A stretch of 64,000 bases of DNA from Pseudomonadota bacterium. Lineage in GTDB: Bacteria; Pseudomonadota; Gammaproteobacteria; Burkholderiales; Burkholderiaceae_C. The stretch lies in contig JAJZAQ010000005.1 in the NCBI GenBank assembly GCA_021799355.1, positions 31,267 to 95,266 of the forward strand, read 5' to 3'. A program made the position numbers and the translations under genes. Position 1 is the first letter of the stretch. Each line of letters starts with the position of its first letter. The notes under the pieces were generated by a model that was not told where the DNA came from, did no database searches, and saw only the letters and a list, made by a program, of their open reading frames with translations. Shown here in pieces: positions 1 to 8,303 of this stretch.

Positions 1-2430
1 GTAGGCGTTCTGTACGACCAGCATGGCATCGAGCTGGCTCTGCAGGTCGATTTGGATGCGGGCATCAAAGATCCGCTGCAATCGGCCGCGCTCCCGCGCA
101 CCTCTGTCGCTGGCGTCCAAGTGCCAATGCAGCAGGTCGCGATAGAGCTGCATCGAAACACTCAACCAAGACGATGCAACGCCAACCAACGCATGGACAG
201 TGCCGAGATGCCTTCCGCGCTCCTGAATCTGCGCAGCCGTCGTCGCTGAGTCCAGCAGGAAACGCAAGTGTGCCGCCTGCCGGGACTTCAGCCGCGCCAA
301 CTCTTGGTCGTTCAGCGCGGAAAGAATGGCCGCCGTCTCGGCGCGTTGCGCGAGTTCGACATAGAAAGTCTCCACAAAATCTCGCTCGACCAACTCCAGC
401 AGATCGTGGATCCGGTCAAGCAGCATCTGCGCATCGGAGCCAAAGGGGTCAAATGGCGGCTCCGGCGCTTCATCCAAATGCTCCAGACTCACAAGTCCCC
501 ACCACTGGGTGCGCGAGGATTTGCGGGCTTTGATGCGATACATCGCAGTGTCCGCCAGGCGCAGGAGCGAGTCGGCTTCGCCACTGTCTTTTGGCGCCAG
601 GGCCACCCCCATACTCATACCGACACTGGCAGAGCGTTCCTCCCCAAGGTCGAATGGCGTCTCGACGGTTTGATGGAGTCGCCCAAAAATGACGCTCAAC
701 TGCATCATAGCGTCTTCAGGATCGATATCTTCGATCACGAGCACAAACTCGTCGCCGCCCAGCCGGGCAATCAAGTCCGAACCTCGCGTGCACGCCAGAA
801 GGCGTTCGCCGAGTTGTTTGAGCAGAACATCCCCCATCTCATGACCATAGCGGTCGTTGACGGCCTTGAAATCATCCAAATCGATCAGGCCGACCGCAAC
901 AGCACAGCCCAATCGCGACGCGCGGTCGATCGCGCGATCCAGATGTTGTTCCAGCGCTCGCCGGTTGGGCAAGCCGGTCAGCGGATCTGCGCGACTGAGT
1001 TGTTCCAGTTGCCGCACCAGGTGCTGGCGTTCTGTGACATCAACCACCGTCCAAACCACCAGGGTTGAGTCCCCAAGGTCCGATTCAAGTCGCCGACCGG
1101 AGATTGCAATGCAAGCCTGCTGACCATCGAGCCGCAAAATATCGAACGCATCCAGGGTGACTTGTCCCTCCTTGAGTGCCACCCTTGTCGCCTGAACCAT
1201 GCGGTCGTCCAGCAAAGCGGGGGCGACATCCCCCACTTTGCGCCCCAATAGCTCTCGAACACTGGGGGCGCCGAAAATGCGGGCGACGGCCTCGTTCGCC
1301 TCGGCAATGATGGCCCCCGGATAACGGACCATCACCACACCCGCGACCGTATTGCCCAGCAGACAGGCGTGTTGCCGCTGCAGCCTGATCTGGCTATCGC
1401 GCAGATCAAGTCGATCGAGACCGTTAGACAGATCGTCGGCCAAATCCAGCAAGATCCGCTGCAGATCGGGAGTGACTGCCGCGGAATCCACGAAGTAAAG
1501 GTGCAACACCGCCCATACGGTTTTGCTGCGGCGCAAGGGCAGCGCGGCTCCGGCATTCAGGCCGAAGCGTTGCAGGCGTTCACGCCAAGGGCTCAGAGAA
1601 GCCGCGTGCTGTGCGTCACTCGTGAAAATCGCCCGATCTTCGCGCCAGGCCACACCCGCACTCCCCTGCCCCTCCGGCACCGAGGCATCGGAGCTGAGAA
1701 TGAGATCGTTAACGTAATCGACTGCCGCACCGGCCTTGGCCAAAAAAACGAAGCGGCCCTGTGAATCGGGGCGACCAATCCAGGCCAGTGCAATGCCAGC
1801 ATCGCGTACCGCGAGACGACAGGCTCTTTCCAGCAGATCGGACACATCACCGTCCATGCTGAAGACCGCATCCGTGACGATCAGTTTGATGGGGGTGCGA
1901 CATGCTTCGAGTTGTTGCGAGAGGACTGTGAGGTCACGGTGCGCGAAACGACGCAAAGGCGCTTTCGACAGCAGCGCACCATCGATCAGGGAAGCATGAT
2001 TCAGCTTGTCGGAGAAGATGGTGGTCTGCGCATCTGCTAGCGCGGTGAGCAATGCCAGGTTCGCCATGTAGCCCGTGCAGAACGTCAGGGCGCGCGCTCC
2101 CGGGATATGCGGTGCTAACCAGGCTGCGAGGTCATCCTCGAGCGCAGCATGCGCGCGCGAATGACCGCTGACCAAGTGGGAGGCGCCGCTGCCTGCACCA
2201 AAAAGGCGTGCACCCTCGGCCAACGATTCAATCAGCACTGGATGATTTGCTAGTCCAAGGTAGTCATTGCTACAGAATCCCAGCAACTCCCGCGCGTTAG
2301 TGCCATCTGTTCGATGCCCAACACTGACTTGCTGCCGGGGCTCGCAGGGCGTTTCCGCCGTTCGGCGCTGGCGGCGCAGCCCGCGTGAAACACGGTCATG
2401 CAGTTGCTGGTTCAGATGGTCGATCAACAT
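1..2430 (-). CDS. BioF N-terminal half fused in frame to GAF-PAS-GGDEF-globin sensor (partial)
   Basis: One open frame of at least 810 codons runs from the ATG at 2430 to the window edge with no stop. Residues 1 to about 195 are 8-amino-7-oxononanoate synthase: FCSNDYLGLA, GSGASHLVSGH, LNHASLIDGA and the IVTDAVFSMDGD motif. The frame then changes family, at VSDLLERACRLAV, into a GAF domain (about 196-340), a PAS domain (about 360-480) and a GGDEF domain (about 485-650). The GGDEF motif is intact at 558-562, with an RGSD inhibitory site five residues before it. The C-terminal part resembles a protoglobin (FYVELAQRAE, GTVHALVG). The second half of BioF, including the PLP-binding lysine, is missing, so BioF activity is not expected, whereas diguanylate cyclase activity is. 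M192 could serve as an internal start. The start overlaps the 3' end of bioA by 35 bp, the normal bio-operon layout. An assembly chimera is the main alternative. Confidence 0.8.
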   Translation of the reverse strand, partial: MLIDHLNQQLHDRVSRGLRRQRRTAETPCEPRQQVSVGHRTDGTNARELLGFCSNDYLGLANHPVLIESLAEGARLFGAGSGASHLVSGHSRAHAALEDDLAAWLAPHIPGARALTFCTGYMANLALLTALADAQTTIFSDKLNHASLIDGALLSKAPLRRFAHRDLTVLSQQLEACRTPIKLIVTDAVFSMDGDVSDLLERACRLAVRDAGIALAWIGRPDSQGRFVFLAKAGAAVDYVNDLILSSDASVPEGQGSAGVAWREDRAIFTSDAQHAASLSPWRERLQRFGLNAGAALPLRRSKTVWAVLHLYFVDSAAVTPDLQRILLDLADDLSNGLDRLDLRDSQIRLQRQHACLLGNTVAGVVMVRYPGAIIAEANEAVARIFGAPSVRELLGRKVGDVAPALLDDRMVQATRVALKEGQVTLDAFDILRLDGQQACIAISGRRLESDLGDSTLVVWTVVDVTERQHLVRQLEQLSRADPLTGLPNRRALEQHLDRAIDRASRLGCAVAVGLIDLDDFKAVNDRYGHEMGDVLLKQLGERLLACTRGSDLIARLGGDEFVLVIEDIDPEDAMMQLSVIFGRLHQTVETPFDLGEERSASVGMSMGVALAPKDSGEADSLLRLADTAMYRIKARKSSRTQWWGLVSLEHLDEAPEPPFDPFGSDAQMLLDRIHDLLELVERDFVETFYVELAQRAETAAILSALNDQELARLKSRQAAHLRFLLDSATTAAQIQERGRHLGTVHALVGVASSWLSVSMQLYRDLLHWHLDASDRGARERGRLQRIFDARIQIDLQSQLDAMLVVQNAY

Positions 2431-3778
2431 CGAGAAGGGGTCCTTGAAGAACGTCGTCCAGCGTGCTGCTTACCTGCTTTGCCAGCCAGGCCGACATACT
2501 GGCGTCAAGGAGATAGGGCGGCATCAGGTAGACGGTGCGACCGATCGGCCGGATCAGCAGTTCTCGAGCGCGGCCTGCCAGGTGGAAGCGCTCAGCAAAT
2601 CGCGACCCGGCGAAAGCCTCGCGCACGTCAAACGCCCAGATCATCCCGGTTTGACGAAAATGTTGGATGCGTGGATCGTCACGAAGCGGTGTCAGGGCGT
2701 CCGAGAGTATGGTGGCACGCTGGCGATTGGCCTGCAGCACTTGGTCTTCTTCGAAGCGGTCAAGCACTGCCAGCGCTGCCCGACACGCCAGGGCGTTGCC
2801 CGTATAGGAGTGCGAATGCAAGAAACCGCGCGCCACATCGTCGTCGAGAAACGCGCCATAGACAGCATCTCGCGAGAGCACCAGAGACAGAGGCAGGTAG
2901 CCACCGCTAATGCCCTTGGACAAGCACAGCAAGTCGGGCCAAATGGGCATGTCGCCCGGCAATGCGGCCTGCTCAAACGCGAAAAACGTCCCGGTCCGCC
3001 CGTATCCCACCGCAATTTCATCAGCGATCAGGTGCACCTGATACTCGTCACACAGTGCGCGCGCAGCGCGAAGGTAGGCTGGATCGTGCATTGCCATGCC
3101 GGTGGCGCCTTGTACCAGAGGCTCCAGGATTAGGGCAGCAATCCGGTTGTGGCGTGTTTCGAAGAGGATCTTCAATTCCTGCGCAGCACGCAGCGCCACG
3201 TCGGTAGGCGACTCGCCTGGCGCTGCCTGTCGCGCATCCGGCGACATGACTTGATGGGCACGCATAAGCAATGGGTCGTAGACATCGCGAAACACAGCCA
3301 CATCGGTAACGGCCAGCGCCCCCAGTGTTTCGCCGTGGTAGCTCTGGCGCAAACAAACGAACTCCTGCTTCGCGGGGTGGCCGCTATTGCGCCAGAAATG
3401 AAAACTCATCTTCAACGCAATTTCTACTGCTGACGCGCCGTCACTACCGAAGAAGCAGTGGCCCAGCACGCCACCTGTCAGCGTCGACAGGCGTTCAGCA
3501 AGTTCAACGGCAGGCGCGTGTGTGCAGCCTGCCAGCATGACGTGCGGCAGTCGGTCGAGTTGGTCCTTGAGCGCTGCGTTGATCCTTGCGTCGGCATGAC
3601 CGAACAGATTGACCCACCAGGAACTGTTTGCATCGAAGTAACGGTGACCAGATTCGTCAAACAGCCAGGGGCCCTGGCCACTCAGGATTCCAAGCGGAGG
3701 ATATTGCGCAGCACGCTGCATCTGCGTGCAGGGATGCCAGACAGCACGAAGACTTCGATGGGCAAGATCCACGGACAT
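2396..3778 (-). CDS. bioA: Adenosylmethionine-8-amino-7-oxononanoate aminotransferase
   Basis: This is a class III PLP aminotransferase of 460 residues, the usual BioA length. It converts 7-keto-8-aminopelargonate to 7,8-diaminopelargonate with SAM as amino donor, in the cytoplasmic biotin pathway. Visible family motifs are WHPCTQM near the N terminus, the substrate-site block SSWWVNLFGH, FFGSDGASAVEIA, the PLP aspartate in LIADEIAVGYGRTG, and the PLP lysine in LCLSKGISGGYLPL. It looks intact. Its 3' end overlaps the start of the truncated bioF, so the two are probably cotranscribed leftward. No strong ribosome binding site is seen before the ATG. With bioF broken, BioA would lack its substrate unless another bioF exists elsewhere. 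Confidence 0.93.
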   Translation of the reverse strand: MSVDLAHRSLRAVWHPCTQMQRAAQYPPLGILSGQGPWLFDESGHRYFDANSSWWVNLFGHADARINAALKDQLDRLPHVMLAGCTHAPAVELAERLSTLTGGVLGHCFFGSDGASAVEIALKMSFHFWRNSGHPAKQEFVCLRQSYHGETLGALAVTDVAVFRDVYDPLLMRAHQVMSPDARQAAPGESPTDVALRAAQELKILFETRHNRIAALILEPLVQGATGMAMHDPAYLRAARALCDEYQVHLIADEIAVGYGRTGTFFAFEQAALPGDMPIWPDLLCLSKGISGGYLPLSLVLSRDAVYGAFLDDDVARGFLHSHSYTGNALACRAALAVLDRFEEDQVLQANRQRATILSDALTPLRDDPRIQHFRQTGMIWAFDVREAFAGSRFAERFHLAGRARELLIRPIGRTVYLMPPYLLDASMSAWLAKQVSSTLDDVLQGPLLDVDRPSEPATA

Positions 3779-3933
3779 TCAGCAGTAGTAAGGAGGTCGC
3801 GCACTGCCATGCGCCAGCCGTCATGGCGGTCGTGGCGACCCGGATCCGGCAGAGCCAAAAGAGACAGCGCTCAAGAAAACCGCGTACTGTAGTCCATCCC
3901 AGGGTACAGAATCCGTCCTGAACAATGCGTCCG

Positions 3934-4400
3934 TCAGACGACCGGTGGCGTTTGAATGACCGGTGCGGCGGCGGACGCCACCAACCAGTCCTGCAATGAG
4001 GCCAAGATTTGGGCACAAAGAAGCCGCAGCTTCTTCAGCAGCAGGCGAATGTTGTGCCCTGCGCCGCACAGTACCGCATGCAGCGCATCGCCGAGAACGC
4101 CTTTGAGCGGATTGCGGCCCAGGCGCCCGTCGGCCTTCATGTGGCCGATGCTCGGCTCGATGGCGCTGCGCCGCTTGATCATCGCGTGCAGGGTTCGCGT
4201 CAGTCCGCGCTTCTGTCCGGAGAGCAGGATGCGCACCCCGTCGATCTCGACGCCGCGGTAGCCCTTGTCGACGACGGCGATCTCCGGCTGGACGTCGGCG
4301 AGGACACCCACCTGCTCCAGCGGCTCGGCCAGCCCAGCCACCAATCGGGGCGAGAGCGCGGGACGACCCCGGCCCGAGTTGAAGTGAACAGCGAAGCGGC
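3934..4400 (-). pseudogene. IS5-family transposase remnant, internally deleted
   Basis: The leftward frame carries the C-terminal signature of an IS5-type DDE transposase: VVDKGYRG, LLSGQKRG, the catalytic-glutamate block RRSAIEPSIGHMK, then LGRNPLKG and GDALHAVL. Just upstream a short GRPALSPRL piece resembles the N-terminal region of the same family, but the roughly 200 residues that should separate the two, including the first aspartates, are missing. An in-frame internal deletion of an old insertion sequence is the simplest reading. The upstream part of the open frame, towards 4560, has no transposase similarity. No terminal inverted repeats were found. The remnant separates bioA from the secreted-protein gene and marks this stretch as rearranged. 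Confidence 0.75.
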
Positions 4401-4485
4401 GGTACAAACATAGGCATGGAATGTTCGAACGCAAGTCCGAATGTTTTAGGCAGGTGCAAAGCCAAAAATTGACACCACAGACAAT

Positions 4486-4508
4486 AACAATTAGAATGAT
4501 TCTTATTT
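4486..4508 (+). promoter_or_regulatory. Fur-box-like operator upstream of secreted protein gene
   Basis: The stretch contains AGAATGATTCT, a perfect 5-1-5 inverted repeat, set in an AT-rich context (TTAGAATGATTCTTATTTT). It resembles the core of proteobacterial Fur boxes (GAGAATGATTCTCATT type). It lies 15 to 37 bp before the ATG at 4523, where binding would block transcription or translation start. The surrounding sequence is GC-rich, so the site stands out. Iron regulation is inferred. Confidence 0.5.
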
Positions 4509-4522
4509 TTGGAGTCTGTTCC

Positions 4523-5314
4523 ATGCGCAATAGGTATTTTCGCGTCATTTTTCTCTTCACCCTGATCGGTTTGGGCTGCGCTCAGCAGGCATCCGCACAG
4601 GAATGGAACTGTGATGTGGACGACTACATCACCAAGGCCATCGGCATCGAAGAGCCTTGGCTGGAAAACGCCGGCTATCTGTTCTCACAGGTCACGAACG
4701 CGCAACCCGGCTCACTGACGCTGGCACCCGAGGTCGAAGCGAAGCTGAACGATCATGTCGGCATGGAACTCGATCTGCCGACCTACACCGCGAACACTCC
4801 CATTGGAAGCGCCCCTGCAACCTTCGGCCCTGCCGCGGCCGGGCTCAAGTTGGCAACCCTGCATACGTGCAATATGGGTCGGGGCATGGCCACGCTGCTC
4901 ACGTTCGAGATTGAAGGACAATACTGGACCGATCCGCGCCGCTCAGTGCTGCCGGGCCAAGGCAATGCAGTGTCCGCGCAGGTGATGTGGGCGCAACTCT
5001 GGTATCCCTGGTTCACCCAGGGCGAGGCGGGCTATACCCAGCGGATCGGCATGGGGATCTCCAGCGGCTGGTTTGTCAACACCAGCCTGGGCAGATCAAT
5101 CAGTACCGCTTACGCCGCCCAGTTGGAGGTCGAGGTGGACAATCAATTGATCCTGGATGACGGCAGACGCGGCATGGAAGGCTCGGTAATGCCACAGGTC
5201 GCCTATCACGTCACCCCCGTTTGGCTACTGGCCGTCGGTGAGCAGGCATCGTTTCAGCAAAGCAGTTCGCAGCCAAAGTGGTCGACCTGGGTGATGGCCG
5301 AGCGTGACTTTTAA
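4523..5314 (+). CDS. Secreted or outer-membrane protein, unknown function, probably iron regulated
   Basis: The protein has 263 residues. The ATG at 4523 is chosen because GGAG lies nine bases upstream and a clean signal peptide follows (MRNRYFRVIFLFTLIGLGC, then QQASAQ before EWNCD). An earlier in-frame start at 4421 would bury the signal sequence. The mature protein has few cysteines, many aromatic residues and alternating beta-like segments, and it ends in a phenylalanine (WVMAERDF), as many outer-membrane barrels do. I do not recognise the family. A Fur-like site overlaps its leader, so a role under iron limitation is an inference from position. The next gene, panD, begins only about 115 bp downstream on the same strand but is functionally unrelated. 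Confidence 0.6.
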   Translation: MRNRYFRVIFLFTLIGLGCAQQASAQEWNCDVDDYITKAIGIEEPWLENAGYLFSQVTNAQPGSLTLAPEVEAKLNDHVGMELDLPTYTANTPIGSAPATFGPAAAGLKLATLHTCNMGRGMATLLTFEIEGQYWTDPRRSVLPGQGNAVSAQVMWAQLWYPWFTQGEAGYTQRIGMGISSGWFVNTSLGRSISTAYAAQLEVEVDNQLILDDGRRGMEGSVMPQVAYHVTPVWLLAVGEQASFQQSSSQPKWSTWVMAERDF

Positions 5315-5429
5315 AGCGTTCTACGATGTCAGTTTGATGCGTCACCTCGATAGCACTTGCCGCCCGCAACTTTGCCCACCCGCCAACATGCCAGACACCA
5401 CGCCGTCAAACTCCGCACCCGCCCGTGTG

Positions 5430-5777
5430 ATGCTGCGAGCCAAGATTCATCGCGCCACACTCACCGGCGCAGACTTGCATTACGAAGGCTCTTGCGGCAT
5501 CGACCAGGCGCTGCTTGATGCCTGCGACATCATTGCCGGCGAGCAGATCGAGATTTACAACGTGACCAACGGAGCGCGTCTGAGCACCTATGCCATAGCA
5601 GAGCCAAAAGGCAGCGGCAACATAACCTTGAATGGATCAGCCGCGCGCCATGCCGCCATAGGTGATCTGCTCATCATCTGCACCTATAGCCCGATGGCCG
5701 ATACCACAGCGCGTAAATTTCGCCCGCGCATCGCCCTGCTGGATGCCCGCAACGGCATCGCGTCGATGAAGGTATGA
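5430..5777 (+). CDS. panD: Aspartate 1-decarboxylase (pyruvoyl-dependent)
   Basis: This 115-residue protein decarboxylates L-aspartate to beta-alanine for pantothenate and coenzyme A synthesis. The sequence opens MLRAKIHRATLTGADLHYEG and continues with the self-cleavage site G-S-C, where the Gly-Ser bond is cut to generate the pyruvoyl cofactor; YEGSCGIDQ is diagnostic. YNVTNGARLSTY, NGSAARHAAIGDLLII and the C-terminal Y.PM.D block also match the family. The frame is open further upstream (ATG at 5388), but the family begins at or near the ATG at 5430, so that start is preferred. It is transcribed towards the conjugation genes and is the last gene before trbB, so the left boundary of the conjugative region lies between 5778 and 5947. 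Confidence 0.92.
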   Translation: MLRAKIHRATLTGADLHYEGSCGIDQALLDACDIIAGEQIEIYNVTNGARLSTYAIAEPKGSGNITLNGSAARHAAIGDLLIICTYSPMADTTARKFRPRIALLDARNGIASMKV

Positions 5778-5947
5778 GGCAAAGGCGACAGTGCCTCGGT
5801 TTACATTGCAAAGCGATGGCGCGTTGCCACGGTGATTGTTTTGACGGATGAACGGTGAGTTGCATAGGGCTACCGACATCTCGGCACCAGTGGCGGCTTT
5901 GGATCAGGACGGGTGGCGGTTTCTCGCCGGAATACGCAAAGGTGGCA

Positions 5948-6901
5948 TCAGGCGAGGCGCTCGACGTGGAACCCGCCGCTGGACGACCAGCCGCGTACCG
6001 CGGCCACTTCTTCTACCCCGCGGCCATCTGCAGTGCGCTTGATCGAGACGACCACATTCACCGCTTCGGCGATGAGTTCCGGGTTTGGCGGCACACCAGC
6101 TTCTTGAATGAGTTGGCCAATGCGGATCAGCGCAGCGCTGGCATCATTGGCATGCACTGTGCCGACACCGCCAGGATGCCCTGTATTCCAGGCTTTGAGC
6201 AAGGCCAGGGCGCTACCGTCGCGCACTTCACCGACCACGATTCTGTCTGGCCGCAGCCGCATGGTGGCGCGCAGCAGCCGGGTCATGTCGGTGTTGTCGC
6301 TGGTGCGCAGGAACACGACGTTTTCAGCATTGACCTGCAGCTCGCGGGTGTCTTCGATCACCACGATGCGATGTTCGCCGTCAAGCCGGGCCACGGCGTC
6401 GAGGATGGCGTTGGCCAAGGTGGTCTTGCCTGTGCCGGTGCCGCCTGAGACCAAAACATTCAGCCGGCCGGCAACCGCCTCTTCGAGCGCTTGGCGCTGG
6501 GCGTGCGTCATGATGCCCTTGGCGACATAGTCATCCAGGGTAAAGACCAGCGTCGCCTTCTTGCGCAGGGCAAAGCTGGCGCGTTCGACCAGCGGCGGAA
6601 TCAGGGCTTCAAAGCGGCTGCCGTCCAGCGGCAGTTCGCATTCAAGGATGGGTTGCTGCGGCGTCACCACGGTATCAAGCATGGCCGCCACGGTGTTGAC
6701 GATGGTCAGCGCCCGCACGGCGTCGATGCGGCCGGTCTGTTGCATGCCTTCCCCCATCCGATCCACCCACAGGGAGCCATCCGGGTTGAGCATGATTTCG
6801 ACGACCCTGGGGTCGTCAAGCGGGGTGAGGATTTCCGGCCCCATGGCCCGGCGCAGGGCTTCGGATTGGCGAGCGTGGGTGATCTGTGCACTCACTCGCA
6901 C
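5948..6901 (-). CDS. trbB: Conjugal transfer ATPase TrbB
   Basis: This is a 317-residue hexameric secretion ATPase of the VirB11/TrbB family, which powers type IV secretion and pilus assembly at the inner membrane. Visible motifs are the Walker A GGTGTGKTT, the Asp box VVIEDTRELQ, Walker B-type RIVVGEVRDGSAL and the His box GHPGGVGTVHAND. The length equals the usual 315-320 residues, so it looks complete. In IncP plasmids and related elements trbB is followed by trbC to trbL. Here the frame ends at 5948 and panD follows instead, so the rest of the mating-pair genes are absent from this window. Its start overlaps the small gene 6892-7131 by 10 bp, indicating one transcript. Confidence 0.93.
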   Translation of the reverse strand: MRVSAQITHARQSEALRRAMGPEILTPLDDPRVVEIMLNPDGSLWVDRMGEGMQQTGRIDAVRALTIVNTVAAMLDTVVTPQQPILECELPLDGSRFEALIPPLVERASFALRKKATLVFTLDDYVAKGIMTHAQRQALEEAVAGRLNVLVSGGTGTGKTTLANAILDAVARLDGEHRIVVIEDTRELQVNAENVVFLRTSDNTDMTRLLRATMRLRPDRIVVGEVRDGSALALLKAWNTGHPGGVGTVHANDASAALIRIGQLIQEAGVPPNPELIAEAVNVVVSIKRTADGRGVEEVAAVRGWSSSGGFHVERLA

Positions 6902-7131
6902 TCCCCGGTGCCGGGTTGATCCTCGAGTTCGGTGACTGTCACGTCGATGGGGCGCACGCCATTGCCGGCCAACTCCAGGATGTCGTCCTGGCTGGCCGGA
7001 CGGGTGTTTTCAAGGGTTGACTCGGTGAGGGATCGGATCAGGCCTTTGGCTGCACCGCGCTGGGTGAACGCGCGCACGAGATGGTCTTTCCCGCCAAAGC
7101 CGACGACGTAGAGTTTTCCGGGGGTTGCCAT
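6892..7131 (-). CDS. Small conserved-looking protein upstream of trbB
   Basis: A 79-residue soluble protein starts MATPGKLYVVGFGGKDHLVRAF and ends with an acidic tail (ELEDQPGTGECE). The overlap with the trbB start is typical of translational coupling. No named family is recognised. The position immediately before trbB is often occupied by a small regulator or by a CopG-like protein in such elements, but no ribbon-helix-helix pattern is evident here. The stretch between its start (7131) and the next leftward gene's end (7267) holds nothing recognisable. Confidence 0.55.
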   Translation of the reverse strand: MATPGKLYVVGFGGKDHLVRAFTQRGAAKGLIRSLTESTLENTRPASQDDILELAGNGVRPIDVTVTELEDQPGTGECE

Positions 7132-7266
7132 GAATGCTCCAGGGTTGCGGCGCCAGACGTTGGCGCCTTGCCCTGACTCTGCGGGGTGGGGACGGAAGGG
7201 GTGAAGCGTTTCACCGCGGCGGCGGTGTTGCCACGACCCATATTCTGATCGAGGCGGCCGATCTGA

Positions 7267-7914
7267 TCAGCGATCCAATCCCTTGGATTTCTTGCTCAGC
7301 GGCAAGGCCCGACGCATGCCCTCAATGGTCGAGGGCTCGTTGCCTTTGGCTAGCTCGGGAAGTGGACGTTCGGAGATCGTCTGCCCGAGCAAGCTGATTC
7401 GCTGCCTCAAATCTTCGGGCTTGAGCCCGTATTCAGACAGTCGGCTCTGAGGAACCTGCGATGCTCGGCGTTCCAGCTCGTCGCGATGAATCAGTTTGCT
7501 CTCCAGCATCACGCCCAGAAATTCCTTGTCCTTCTCTCTCCATGCAACAAGCTTGGAAACTGCCATGTCGGTCGGGTCCAAACAGAAGCCGTCTGCAAGC
7601 GTGATGGGATCGCGCACCTGATTGAGACGGTATTGCCACCCGTCAGGCAACACAGCGGTCTCTGGCCCGACCCCTTGTGCGTAGTATCCAAAAGTCTCGT
7701 GGAACGGGGATCCTTCTCCGATTGATCCGTCGATCAAGTCAGCGAGTTCGGGTGCATCCAGTGGGTAGATGTCGGCTTCCGCGGAGTACCCCAAGACCCC
7801 GGGCGGGTCGGGCATGACGCCGACGATCGATTGAGAGCCGACGACGATGAATCGGCCTTGCTTGGTGATCGCCGATGCGGCACGAAGAATGTGCTCAAGC
7901 TGCTCCCTGTTCAT
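7267..7914 (-). CDS. DUF6036-like nucleotidyltransferase-fold protein (possible toxin)
   Basis: A 215-residue soluble protein begins MNREQLEHILRAASAITKQ and then IVVGSQSIVG, which resembles the G-G/S-x-x-I core of minimal nucleotidyltransferases. EADIYPLD provides a D-x-x acidic pair further on, and LDPTDMAVSKLVAWREKDKEF is the helical region seen in the DUF6036/AbiEii-like group, where KL and the KDKEF stretch are characteristic. The arrangement of a small upstream partner overlapping a nucleotidyltransferase-like protein resembles toxin-antitoxin or abortive-infection pairs (AbiEi/AbiEii). That role is inferred from architecture only. The upstream gene overlaps by 20 bp. Confidence 0.6.
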   Translation of the reverse strand: MNREQLEHILRAASAITKQGRFIVVGSQSIVGVMPDPPGVLGYSAEADIYPLDAPELADLIDGSIGEGSPFHETFGYYAQGVGPETAVLPDGWQYRLNQVRDPITLADGFCLDPTDMAVSKLVAWREKDKEFLGVMLESKLIHRDELERRASQVPQSRLSEYGLKPEDLRQRISLLGQTISERPLPELAKGNEPSTIEGMRRALPLSKKSKGLDR

Positions 7915-8239
7915 GTTTCGCTTCCTTCAAGAGCGCCCACCTCTTGCGAGGCGGAACCAACACGGAAAAGGGAGAGCTTTGCCGCAAACGTGTGGCGTAT
8001 TCGTCTTCAGACACCATGACCTGCACGACCACAGATGGACCACGAGCGATCAACGACAACCACTCGTCCCAGTCACGGCACGCGTTGATGCCGTTGGACT
8101 GCTTCCAGCTCCGCAGAATTGCCTCGGCACGGACCAACAACGCCTCATCGCGAGCGACTGCCCCCGCTGCCTCTCGATGCAACAGGAGGCTGAACCTGTC
8201 GTTTCGCGCATGGCTGTTGATCGCCCTCATCGAAAACAA
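7895..8239 (-). CDS. Unknown partner of the nucleotidyltransferase-like protein
   Basis: A 114-residue protein overlaps the start of the nucleotidyltransferase-like gene, so the two are probably translationally coupled. It is basic, with a helical N-terminal half (REAAGAVARDEALLVRAEAILRSWKQ), followed by WDEWLSLIARG and a C-terminal basic segment (PPRKRWALLKEAKHEQG). I do not recognise a family; a DNA-binding antitoxin role is possible but not shown. Several in-frame methionines near the start (M1, M4) leave the exact start open. It sits between the element's backbone genes and a solitary CRISPR-like repeat, in what looks like a cargo slot. Confidence 0.5.
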   Translation of the reverse strand: MFSMRAINSHARNDRFSLLLHREAAGAVARDEALLVRAEAILRSWKQSNGINACRDWDEWLSLIARGPSVVVQVMVSEDEYATRLRQSSPFSVLVPPRKRWALLKEAKHEQGAA

Positions 8240-8303
8240 GCTCCGGTTGGCCCCCCTTCAGGAAGGCAATTGAACTTGGGAGAGGCGTACCCTCTTCCGT
8301 GTT

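Noticed and set aside
268..1068. A 266-codon rightward frame at the left edge
   Set aside because: It is antisense to the GGDEF and C-terminal part of the sensor and has no family features.
3821..4465. A second leftward 214-codon frame over the IS remnant
   Set aside because: Only the 3934-4400 frame carries transposase motifs; the other is Arg-rich noise.
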